Positions 41,403-51,454 of a stretch of DNA of 64,000 nt are shown one piece after another. Each line of letters begins with the position of its first letter. The first letter of the stretch is position 1. Location of the stretch: positions 124,745,503 to 124,809,502 of the forward strand of contig CM041783.1 in the NCBI GenBank assembly GCA_023374045.1, written 5' to 3'. Both the position numbers and the translations under genes were made by a program. The DNA comes from Limonium bicolor. Lineage: Eukaryota; Streptophyta; Magnoliopsida; Caryophyllales; Plumbaginaceae. Under the pieces are notes generated by a model that did not search any database, was not told the DNA's origin, and was given only the letters and a program-made list of their open reading frames with translations.

Positions 41403-42876
41403 CCCAAAATGCTTAATCCATTCCAATTCTTTCCACAAGTGTCTTAGTATGTTCTAACATCATTTTGGAACATTAAACTCCCTCTAACTCATTGATAAAC
41501 CTTCTAATAAATCCCTTGATCATTTCCTCAACTTCTTACAAAAATTCCTAACACTTAACTCCTTACACTTCCAACACCTTAACTTACCTAAAACTTCAAC
41601 TAGCCAAAGTGTTTTCTTTTATGCCATTTCCACCACTTCCTAAGCATCTTTGTTCATCCATATTTCCTTTACTCAACTTCCCAAACTTCTCAAGGTTATA
41701 TACCTTAGTTCATGCTTACATCCTTACAAGACTTAATACCTTATTTTCCTTCAAACCTCACACAAGTTCTACAACCTCTCTTATCATGGTTTTGGTACTT
41801 TGAATTCACCATTCCATCTTGTAGTTCCCCACTTCATTCTAATCTTCAAGAACATCCTAACTCATTCTTTTTCCACCAAATTCACCCTTATTCATTCCTA
41901 GGACAATCTAGGTCATAAAACTTCATTTAAACACTTAAAACATCTTGTTTCTTCACCAAATTTTGACATGGTTTCCCTAACACTTTCTTACACCCAAACA
42001 TCTAGTTTTTCATCCTTAATCAATGAAGAACACTCAAATCCTAATATAGCTTTCTCTACACACAATCTACACTCAAACTACACTACATCATAATATAGTG
42101 CATAAACTTAAATTGCTTGGCACTTAGGCCCTTAAATGACTTGGCTCTTAGGCCCTTAAATGACTTAAACTTAAACACAAAAATTCCCACATATAATAGC
42201 CTTCAACCTGCAAATACACACAATAATGCTCCCATAGCAATATAAGTGTTCTTGTAATTCACCTTATGATTGTTTAACTAACTCAATTCCCATTTACTCC
42301 TTAGTCACAAGTTCTAAAATATGATAATGTTGTTTCTCCTAGATTTTATAGCCCTTACATAGCATAAGCTCTAAGACACATTTATCACCTATCTAAATCT
42401 CATCCCTTAAAGCATTAAACCACCTTAAGGTAAGTCATTTACCTTGTTTCTCAAGCTTTTCTCACATTTTCCTCCTTGATTTTCTTGATTGATTTTTGGC
42501 AAGCAACTTTAGTTCCCTTGCCAATGTTCTAATCAACATTCAATTAATCTAATGAGTACTAAGAAACATGCCTAAACTCATAGAATTTAATCTTAGATTA
42601 AAAAGTGTTTTAAGGCATTAGAAATGGGTGATTACCTTGGAGTCTCAAGATGGACTTGGTAATGAATCAAATAGGACCTCCACTAGTCCTTTAGAGATTG
42701 AAGAAAGCTAGTTCATGGAGTAAAACAAAGCTCCATGAGAAGTCAATTTTCGAACATTAAGGAGAAATGAAGGAAAGTTGATTTTTCTTTCACTTTTCTT
42801 ACCTTGAATGACACGAGATGAAATGGGGCTCTTAAAACTGAATTTTCCTCCTTCAATGGAGTTTTCCCATGGCATC

Positions 42877-42976
42877 TGTAACACCCCAACCGCTAAACTC
42901 ATAATTATCTCTTAAACTGTCACACTTACCCATAACATCGCAGCGGAATTCTACATACAATGGAGGGTGATACAAC
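42877..42976 (-). mobile_element. 100-bp LTR tip cut by element F
   Basis: It starts TGTAACACCCCAACC and contains CATCGCAGCGGAATTC, the U5-end signature of the LTRs in this window. It stops at 42977, where the LTR of element F starts. It interrupts LTR D. It may be the far end of the 3' LTR of element G (right end 57843), separated by the F insertion, but I could not prove the join. Confidence 0.6.
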
Positions 42977-43234
42977 TGAAATACCCCTAAATATTAAACG
43001 TATAAAACCATAACACGTTTTATAATATGGACATAAAATAACGTACGAATATATATATGTACGAACACGAAAGAACATATGCGTAACGTTACGTTACGAA
43101 ATTAAGACGTCGTGAATAAGTAACGATGTCGTCACGTAACTTCGTAACGAAATATTAATAATAAAAATAACAACACAAAATAATATATAGTCACATATAT
43201 ATAAGTACACATATATAACTATCCAAATAAAAAG

Positions 43235-43335
43235 AGAAAAAAAAGGGAGCAAATACGCTCCCATTGAGGCTCGAACCCGAGACCTCCCGTACATGTTCCG
43301 AGTGCTTAACCGAGTGAGCTGCGCTCAATTTCAGC
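43235..43335 (-). repeat. tRNA-like (SINE-type) Pol III unit inside LTR F
   Basis: On the minus strand there is a box-A-like CAGCTCACTCGG (about 43312-43323) and, some 35 bases on, a good box B, GGTTCGAGCCT (about 43267-43277). These are followed by an inverted repeat GGGAGC-gtattt-GCTCCC and a run of T, as a Pol III terminator would be. Plant SINE heads look like this. No poly-A tail or target duplication is seen, so it could also be a tRNA relic. Confidence 0.4.
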
Positions 43336-46300
43336 TACTAACTCACACTAATTGGAATTAGTACTAAATCAACTAAGGTAAATGAAAAGAAAAGAAACAA
43401 CAGAATCAGTCACGCACTCCCTGAAGCAATGTCGCCCTTCTTCTCCCTCGAGACAACGGTATCGAACAACAGAAAAAGAAAAAAAGTGAAGAAACGGAAA
43501 ACAAGAAGATTCAGCTCATACCCCTGCTCCAATTCAGAGGCAACATCCTATTCTATTCAGTTGCCCATACTCCATGGGTCTGCCCGAGAACAAAAAAAAA
43601 TTCCTGTCCGCAATGTCTTATGCTGTTTGATTCCAAATACCGTGAATGTGTAGGGGAGACAATGAGAAACATCAGCAGTTACACTGGATTCTTGATCGGG
43701 AATGACATCCTCCCCCTTTCCTTCTTGTAATCTGAGAGCCACGAACAAGACCTAGATGAGTGCAGTCTTATTCTTCCTCGGTAATACTCCTGTTCAAACA
43801 AGATGTGTGACAGCATGTGTATAGTGTCGGATTACGTGGAGAGGCAGACCGAGAGTGATGGCCAATACTGCCTAGGGCTGAGTTGCGGATAAACTACTTA
43901 CCAAACTGTAACTAATAAACCCAACTTGTGCCTTACCGATTCCAGTGAAGACAGAGCCGCTTCTGTTATAAAATTCCATGCGCTAGAGCCCTGTTTTTTT
44001 TTACAAACTCCCATGCACTGCCTTAGTCTCCAGAGCCTTGAGCCATCTTATTCAAAAACCATAGCTCACCTCTTCCACTCCCCTGCCGTGCATTGTTTCT
44101 GCATGGGCAGGAACCCCTCTCGCCCTCTCTGACTCTAACACACGAGGTAAACTGTTGATTGGTTTTCTTTCTCTTCCTTTCCACTCCTGTTTTCCTGTTT
44201 TCCTCGATTCCCCTTGTTCCTGATCAAGAAGGATAACTTCACTCCTTTCCTGTAGCAGTAGCCTCGCGGTGACCTGGGGCATTCTCTTCCAAGATACAGA
44301 GAACTGATAAGATCCAGTTGCCCTGGTGTGGAGTTCAGTTCAGGTAAACCACCACCAATCGTATCTTATTGCTTCAGTCAAAGAAGAAACTGACAAATAC
44401 TTTTGCATTCCCTCTTATAAGCCAGTAAACTTCGGACCCCTTGTTTCCTCTCCTGTCTGTTGTCGAGTTATAGCCAAGCTCTTGGAAATCCTGGAGCAAT
44501 AAACCCCAAGAGCCCACGAGGTGAAAACACTGCAAGTCCCTTTCTTTTGTTCATGTCTTGTCAATCAGTTTTGTCTTTCTGACTCTGTCGAGTCTAACTG
44601 CTAGGATTTCCCCCAGCTGCTGTTGAGTGACTCAAGAATTGAAGCTCAATACTGCAACTAGGATTAGCCCAAGAGGAACTTCCTAGACACTCAGCTGGTA
44701 AGCTAACTCCAACCTGAAATTCTATTCAGAAAACAAATCAAGACTGCCGAGTTCAGTTGCTGAGTAGTTTTAATCCTATACGGTTTTCTTTCTGCATAGG
44801 CCCAACTGTGAACTTTGTACAACTGATACACTACTATCACATCTTAGGATATTTGTGTGGATAATGAAAGAAAACTGTAGAGTAAAGTCGAGGGTGAAAC
44901 AGAAAGGAAAACAGAAACAAGCTTTTCGATAAAATGACAGAAGAAAACATCAACTTCAGTTCCTAAAAGAAATATGGGTGTGTCGGTATGTAAACTTCTC
45001 AGAGGTATAACCCTTGTTGTTGTGGGTTGTTTTGGAGATTAAATCATTCATTAAGCCAACTAAGTTATTCTCTGGTGAGTAATTTTGAACTGGGTTTCAG
45101 AATCAGAAAACAAAAGAAAAGAGATCAACCTGTCAAAACTGTTAAACACTCTAAATCTGTAACATGCAGTCTCGCGTATACTGCCCTAGGATAATTTTGG
45201 GTTGGTGACACATTTACAATCTTATAAATGCTCCCGACTGGGAATTAATGCATGAGAATGTGAAAGAAGAAAAGAAAACTGAAGAAACAGAAAGGAAATA
45301 ACAACAGGAAAATGTACCAGTTTGTTTTCCTTCCATAATCAGTTTTTGAAATACTACCGTGGGTTCTGTCACAGGTGGGGAGGTTTGAGTGTGGTATGGG
45401 TGTAAAATGAGGATAAGGAATTTCTAATACATCTGTGAGGAAACTACACGAATTGGAAAAGAGTTTGAAGGTCAGGATAGGAAGAAAAGAAAGGCACAAC
45501 AGAATCAAACTAGACACTAGTTTTCTTATCAGTTATGAAATAACTTCTGTCTCAGATGGAACTGCCCTTATGTTTCTGATACATTGAAAGTCTAAAACAG
45601 CTAACAAACACTAACTAAGTAGGTACAATAACAAAGTCGAGATAAAAAGAAAAAGAGAGAAGAAGAAGAGAAAGAAAACATGTCTCAGTTACAGTTTCTG
45701 TTTAAAGAACCTTCCTGTTTCCAATTCACTTCAGTTTCTGTTTCTGATGTCGATGGTTTGAATTCATGGAGTTCAGTAACACCACATCATCGTGGGTTCA
45801 GTTTAGAAAGAATTAAAGACTTGATCAAACACTTAATGGGATGGGGAAATAACTCGGGGAACTAGAGATCAAGTTCAGGAGAACAGAAGAAAGTGAAAAC
45901 AGGAAAGAAGTATTGATCTCAGATTCTGGTTCAGAAGTTGTGTGGGTTTTGCTACAGAAGGGATTAGAGTGTCGCATTGATCTAAAAAGGAAGTCAAGGC
46001 ATTTCTGTTACACCTTACTAGGAAGTCATAGGCTTTAGGAAGAAGTTAAAGGGGCAGTCTAGGAAGAAACAGACAGATTATAACCAAAGAGGGACTACCA
46101 GTTTTGAGGTTTAGTTATCAGATTTTCTAGTTTGTGCAGAAGATACTTGGGGGCATTGTCCTGGTTAGTCTTGTCTGTTCTTGAGTGTTAAAGACTTAGC
46201 AACACTAACTAGGCACCGATACTTAGAGGTAACAAGAAACAGATGCGAAACAGGAACAGGAAAAAACAAGAGAAACATCAGTCTTCGGTTTTAAGTTGCA

Positions 46301-47714
46301 GATTTCATTTTTTTTCTATTTCAGTTCAGTTTATTAAGTTCTGTATAAGGTTGTTCATAGGGGCTGTCAATGTGGTTTTGGGATTAGTTTCATGTTTAAG
46401 ATCTTGTTAACCCATAAACTGAGGTGTAGATGAGTTGAGGAAAAAATAGGAAGTCATATCAGTTTCTGGTTTATGTTTAGTTCTTGTTATCTGGTTCTGG
46501 AGGTGCTTCAGGTTTCTGTAACAGATGTATTGGGATATTAGAAGAGTGGTGGTGTCTTAGGTATGAACTAGAGGCATTATTACAGAGGGAACTAGAGCTG
46601 GTTAATCATTTGAGGAGTAGGGGGTCAAGTAACCGAGGACAAAAGGGGGGTATAAGTGAGGGTTAGTGCAGAATATTGTTCCAGATCCCACTATTACTAT
46701 AGTTTCGGTGTAACTGAAATCCTAGAGGGACCAAAGAGGTGATGATAGCTTATTAAAGGACCCAAACCAGAGCTAATGTAGTTGATAAAACATTTGGGAT
46801 AAAATAAGCCACCTTTGCTACATTAAATGAGGGGTTAAGTGTGATTCAAAACCGGGACTACGTGACAGTTTCATAAACATGGGAACTTCTGTACAAAAGG
46901 ACTTTAGGGGTATTCTAGGATCTATAATACCATTACACAAGTGTTAAGATATTACCCACCTATGTTGTATACACGTTACATAAACTTGTTACATAACTAG
47001 CGCTTAAAACACTTTTAAACATCACCTAAGGAACAAAAGACTTGGTTAACATACCAACAAGTTGTGAGTGGCCTAGGAGTAAGATGAGCCTACAATGAGT
47101 GCATGTGAAGTTCTAGGAATTAATATACACTAAGCATCTAACAACAGACCTAGGGGATAACATACATTATAGAGTGTCACCACATAAAATAATAAAACTG
47201 ACGCCTTGTTTTAAATTAACTCTAGGACCGTAGCGAGCTCAGAACGGGACTTCGAGAGTAAGACTACTCGTGCTTTCAAATAAGGTATGGACATGTGTGG
47301 TTCGTATGTTGCCGTGTTACACGGTTTGTGTGCTGTGTGCTCTGTGTGAAACGACTTTAAGATCAAAGCATGAAATTGGATTACTTGTTTATCATGTTGT
47401 ATGACTTCTATATCATTGTTGTATATCATTACGCGCACACAGTAGTTTAGTCCCTTCGCGTTATGAAATGTGTGATGAAACACTGAGAACTAGGAAAACA
47501 AAGAAAATACTATTTAAGGGAACTCCTCCCTAACCATGGAGGATGTACCATGACACCCACTATGGTGTCTATTCATTAATGAGAATAAAGATTAAATACC
47601 AACTGGAGAAAACATGAAGATAACCCGGGAAGACAACATCTCGGGCCGCGCGGTATGGAATACATTCGGGAGTTGGTATCTGCATCAGATCCTTCGACCG
47701 ACCATTGTGGAGCA

Positions 47715-47935
47715 CATCTTGGGGTCTAAAGACGATCCCTCTTTCTCGACGAACGACGCCGGGATTGGAAGATTGGCAATTTGGGAAGCATGACCTGGGG
47801 TCAAGAGATGACCCCTCTTTCTCGACCTGACATCGCGATTGGAGGATCAGCTAATTGGAGAGCATAACTTGGGGTCTAAAGACGACCCCTCTTTCTCGAC
47901 GAACGACGCCGGGAATGGAGGTATGAACTAAGGTA
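47715..47935. repeat. About 75-bp minisatellite in LTR F (3 units)
   Basis: Three units start near 47718, 47794 and 47868. They share CTTGGGGTCTAAAGACGA and CCCTCTTTCTCGAC. They occupy the place where the related LTR at 51455-53506 has an unrelated 53-bp repeat. Confidence 0.85.
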
Positions 47936-48742
47936 TGAACTAAGGAGGAGACGTCCTCTAACGTGCGGTAATAAGAGAACTCACAATAAATCCATGAAGA
48001 AGTAAGAGAAGATAAGCACCTACACTATATGGTCATGGGAACTAACCTACATTCCTAGACCTGGTGCAAGAAGGAGAAAGAGAAGTACACATGATGAAAA
48101 CAAAGGAGAAAAGAAATGAAAACATTCCACGTTGAATGATCCCATTGTGAGGATCATCACTATTCTCTCATAAATCGACTTGTTTTCTACAATATTTGTA
48201 GTGCTTGTTGTTAACTATATGCTTAATATGTTGGTTGTTGCTATGTTGATGTGGTGTAATGATGTGCTATATAATGTCGCATGTTGGGTGTTATTGCTTT
48301 ACTATAGCGTGCAAAATGAACCTAATCATATTCGACCAAGTAGTCGTGTAGCCCGGTAACATGCGGGCTTCACACGTTCATACTCAGCAAGGTTCGCTGA
48401 GTCCTTTATTTTTACAGGTATGAAATGAGAAGCAGGCGGAGAGTAGGCACGGGTGAACACCTTAGGGATAGCCCATATGGGCAAGGCTTTTATGTAGCAT
48501 GTTTGAATGTATGGATTGAGATGATGTACCACTAGACCTTGGTTTATGTTTCGGTTGTGTAATCTAATTAAGAACTATGTTGTAGACTCTCGGTACTCGG
48601 TTGTAATTTCAGTTTACATTTGGATTTGGTTTTGGTTATAATTCCAGTCGTTCAGACCGCAGCTTAGTGTTGTTAGGTTGGTAGTGTCAACCACGTGGGT
48701 GGTTGGCATCTGTGACATCCGGTTCGGGGGTGTTACAGAAAG

Positions 48743-48754
48743 TGGTATCAGAGC
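48743..48754 (+). other. Primer binding site of element F (tRNA-iMet)
   Basis: TGGTATCAGAGC lies five bases after the LTR end. It overlaps the perfect hairpin TCAGAGCG-TAGTTG-CGCTCTGA, whose loop differs from that in elements A and B. Confidence 0.92.
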
Positions 48755-49580
48755 GTAGTTGCGCTCTGATGACTGGAATAAGGAAGTACCGAGAATAGGA
48801 AACCTAAATTTGGGAAACGGGGTTAAGGGTTTGTTGTGAGGCACGACTTTACTGATTTAAAACCGCCAGCAAGGGCGATAATAACTTGCAGTAAGTTCTT
48901 GTGAATGTTTTAAGTTAATAACGACATTTTCAGATGTCTGGATGACGAGGTCGAGGACGAGGCCGTGGTCAGATGGAGCAAGATAGCGTAGCTACAGGGC
49001 AGACCATCGCTGAGATAGTAGCAGCGGCCCTAGGTCACATGGGTTTCCAGCCAGGACCCAGCAGGCACCACCGCCACCACCACCTCACCCACCTAGAGAG
49101 ACGAACTGGGTGAAGTGCTTAGCAGACCTTCGACCCACAGAGTTCCGAGGAGAGACGGACCCCACCTACCTGGAGAACTACATCAGCATCTTAGAGACTG
49201 CTTTCGACACCTTGGGAGTTCCGGCTGAGGCTAAGGTCAGACTCGCCGCCTATTACCTACGAGAGGCAGCGAGTGATTGGTGGAAGCTTGTGAAGAATGC
49301 CCACCTAGCCGACCCCACTTTTGGATGGGATGCTTACACTGCATTACTGAGAGCTAAGTACTACCCCGCCCACCTCCGGACGAAGAAGCGGCTTGAGCTA
49401 GACAGTCTGAGACAGACCGAGGGGATGACAGTAGATAATTACTACTCGGCGTTCACTGCCCTACTTCGTGTACTTCCCGGCTTGGGATATTCCGATGAGA
49501 TCTTAGTGGAGCGCTTCTATGGTGGGCTGAATCACCGCATCAGATATGGCATGGGGCCCAGTCGTTACGCCACGATCCAG

Positions 49581-49651
49581 GTTGAACTTGAACTATGAAT
49601 TTGTATTAAAAATTATATTGTGAAGAGTTTACTAAACCCTATTTTGCACAG
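49581..49651 (+). other. Gag intron 1 of element F
   Basis: CAG|GTTGAACTT ... TTTTGCACAG|GACTGC, 71 nt, phase 0, AT-rich. It splits ...ATIQ from DCYLAAS. Element G has a 79-nt intron at exactly the same codon boundary (PTVQ | ECYDAAS). Confidence 0.8.
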
Positions 49652-49888
49652 GACTGCTACCTTGCAGCGTCCCAGGTCGAGATTACCGTCCGATGCGGGA
49701 TGAGGAATTTGCTAGGAAGAGGAAGGTGAAGGACGGTGACTCAGATGACCGCACACAGAAAGGCGTGAGAAAGGGGAGGTACTATCCGACCAGAAGCGAG
49801 CGAGATACCAGGGGAATAAGCCTACAGAGAGGCTTCAGCTGAGCCCACCCGACTACGGCTAAGCCATTCCGCTCATACCCACCCAGGG

Positions 49889-49971
49889 GTAAATAGAAAC
49901 AAACCCTAGCACTTATATATATCTTTACAGTTATTATGACCTGTTGTTGACTAACCAAGTAACCTGTTTAG
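49889..49971 (+). other. Gag intron 3 of element F
   Basis: CAGG|GTAAATAG ... CCTGTTTAG|GGACTGG, 83 nt, phase 1, just before the zinc knuckles. The counterpart in G is 85 nt, same phase and place. Confidence 0.8.
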
Positions 49972-50328
49972 GGACTGGAGCCGGTCCGAGCCAGTGGACC
50001 AAGCGCCGATACATCTGCAGACGATGCTCGAAGAACCACCCTGGTGTTGACTGTCAGGGCAACAAGATAGAGTGCTTTCATTGTAAGAAGAGCGGGCATA
50101 GGGCTTTCGAGTGCTTCGCAAATCCCCAGAGCAAGAACTACAGACCCGGCTATGGTGCGAGGAGCGACCAGAGATCGGGACCCGGAGGCCAGCGTGGAGC
50201 CCCACAGACCCAGTCTACACATGGAGCGGGATCCCGAGACTCCCAGAAGGCATCTACCTCGAGGCCAGGGAAGGCGGTGTTGCACATCATGGACCGCACC
50301 GAGGGACCAGACTCACCCACCGCTGCAG

Positions 50329-50455
50329 GTAAACCTTGAAACCCTAAATGTTTGAAAAGCATGTCTAAATTCTGGTGTGCCAAGTTGTATGACCATGCAT
50401 GAAATTGGCTAAATTACTAGTACCGCTAAAAGAACTAGACTACCCTTAAATGCAG
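50329..50455 (+). other. Gag intron 4 of element F (gag to AlkB)
   Basis: GCAG|GTAAACC to AAATGCAG, 127 nt against 130 nt in G, with a phase-1 donor. The acceptor leads into AlkB sequence but is out of phase by an apparent small indel, in keeping with decay. Confidence 0.6.
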
Positions 50456-50954
50456 TAAAACCTTTGACATGTGCTTCCCGATAAATCCAAACCTCGAACC
50501 CGATGGGTACAGCCTTGAAAATCCCTACTACCCAAGTGAAAACTGCCAAGTGATCCAGCCTGGGATGATTCTACTACCAGGATACCTGACACCTGAAGCC
50601 CAAGTAGCCATTATTCGAAGATGTCGTAAGTTCGGAGGAGGACCAGGCGGGTTCTACACACCGACATACCCCGGAGGAAAGATGATGAAACTCAAAATGA
50701 TGTGCCTAGGTAAGATTTGGAACCCATATACGAAGAGCTATCCCACCGACGGAGCACCTGCCCCACCAATTCCCGAATACTTTTTATCTCTAATTACGGC
50801 GACCCTACGCGTTGCACAGCAACGCGAAGTACCACCAGTACCCGACCTACAAGCCGACATCTGCATCATCAACTTCTACTAGAGAGAAGGCCGACTTGGA
50901 TTACACCAAGACAAGGACGAGACACAGGAGTCCCTAGACCTAGGAATACCCATA
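50456..50954 (+). pseudogene. AlkB-like 2OG-Fe(II) oxygenase of element F (one stop, cut by assembly gap)
   Basis: The frame is open from about 50469 to 50879, hits TAG at 50880-50882, then continues in the same frame to the gap. Seen in order: VIQPGMILLPGYLT, the lid segment GGFYTPTYPGG..M.LKMMCLGK(I)W, IPEYFLSLI, DICIINFY and, past the stop, GLHQDKDE with the HxD iron ligands. The second His and the 2OG-binding Arg pair would lie in the gap. AlkB enzymes remove methyl groups from nucleic-acid bases using Fe(II) and 2-oxoglutarate. The order of motifs resembles bacterial AlkB and plant ALKBH1-type proteins. It sits between gag and the expected place of pol. Confidence 0.9.
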
Positions 50955-51454
50955 NNNNNNNNNNNNNNNNNNNNNNNNNNNNNNNNNNNNNNNNNNNNNN
51001 NNNNNNNNNNNNNNNNNNNNNNNNNNNNNNNNNNNNNNNNNNNNNNNNNNNNNNNNNNNNNNNNNNNNNNNNNNNNNNNNNNNNNNNNNNNNNNNNNNNN
51101 NNNNNNNNNNNNNNNNNNNNNNNNNNNNNNNNNNNNNNNNNNNNNNNNNNNNNNNNNNNNNNNNNNNNNNNNNNNNNNNNNNNNNNNNNNNNNNNNNNNN
51201 NNNNNNNNNNNNNNNNNNNNNNNNNNNNNNNNNNNNNNNNNNNNNNNNNNNNNNNNNNNNNNNNNNNNNNNNNNNNNNNNNNNNNNNNNNNNNNNNNNNN
51301 NNNNNNNNNNNNNNNNNNNNNNNNNNNNNNNNNNNNNNNNNNNNNNNNNNNNNNNNNNNNNNNNNNNNNNNNNNNNNNNNNNNNNNNNNNNNNNNNNNNN
51401 NNNNNNNNNNNNNNNNNNNNNNNNNNNNNNNNNNNNNNNNNNNNNNNNNNNNNN
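50955..51454. other. Assembly gap (500 N)
   Basis: Exactly 500 N, probably a placeholder of unknown true size. It cuts the AlkB exon on the left and starts inside an LTR on the right, so the end of AlkB, all of pol and the start of a 3' LTR could be hidden here. Confidence 0.99.

Larger units (their letters stand above)
26802..42876 (-). mobile_element. LTR D, split into pieces by four insertions
   Basis: It begins TGTAACACCCC at 26802. Its own sequence is 26802-27137, 28688-29076, 39944-40650 and 41088-42876; the rest is inserted DNA with target duplications. The pieces rejoin into blocks in the same order as LTRs A and B: ATCGCAGCGGAAT, GGGGCTCAGCAC|CTTTGCTGG, the ACAAGCCGAGGGA..AGAAAACCATACC block (about 40433), a GC-rich GACCGACC array, and CTTGGCTCTTAGGCCCTTAAA (about 42140). 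The right end is cut at 42877 by another LTR tip starting TGTAACACCCC, so the terminal few hundred bases are missing here. Confidence 0.78.
42977..48737 (+). mobile_element. 5' LTR of element F
   Basis: It begins TGAAATACCCC and ends GGGGTGTTACA, followed after five bases by a primer binding site, so it is a plus-strand 5' LTR of about 5.76 kb. The part from 47215 on matches 51455-53506 in blocks. At 48398-48416 it has CTCAGC-7 nt-GCTGAG, a hairpin that corresponds to the CAGC..GCTG block of LTRs A and B. The segment 43380-46680 is less AT-rich and more purine-rich than other LTRs here and is otherwise unexplained. Its ORFs (60-90 codons) show no recognisable domain. Confidence 0.78.
48934..50328 (+). 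pseudogene. gag: Decayed intron-bearing gag of element F (capsid and two zinc knuckles)
   Basis: This is the Gag structural protein of a Ty3/gypsy element, which forms the virus-like particle and binds its RNA. The probable start ATG (48934) is followed by an Arg/Gly-rich N-terminus of Tekay/Del type, with an early stop at codon 4 and a frameshift near 49061. Codons at 49110-49580 encode the Retrotrans_gag capsid domain (WWKLVKNAH; KYYPAHLR; VERFYGGL). A GT-AG intron follows (49581-49651), then exon 49652-49888, which contains a frameshift and a stop, then an intron at 49889-49971. The last exon encodes a variant knuckle C-x2-C-x3-H-x4-C and a canonical C-x2-C-x4-H-x4-C (CFHCKKSGHRAFEC). Intron sites agree with element G. 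The copy cannot make full Gag. Confidence 0.88.

Noticed and set aside
48891..48933. A 5' leader intron of element F, with GTAAGT at 48891 and TTTTCAG before the gag ATG
   Set aside because: The span is only 43 nt, shorter than plant introns normally are, and there is no matching evidence from G.
49951..50383. Minus-strand and alternate-frame ORFs across the gag zinc knuckles
   Set aside because: They are shadows of the plus-strand gag frame, whose cysteine and histidine spacing is conserved in element G.
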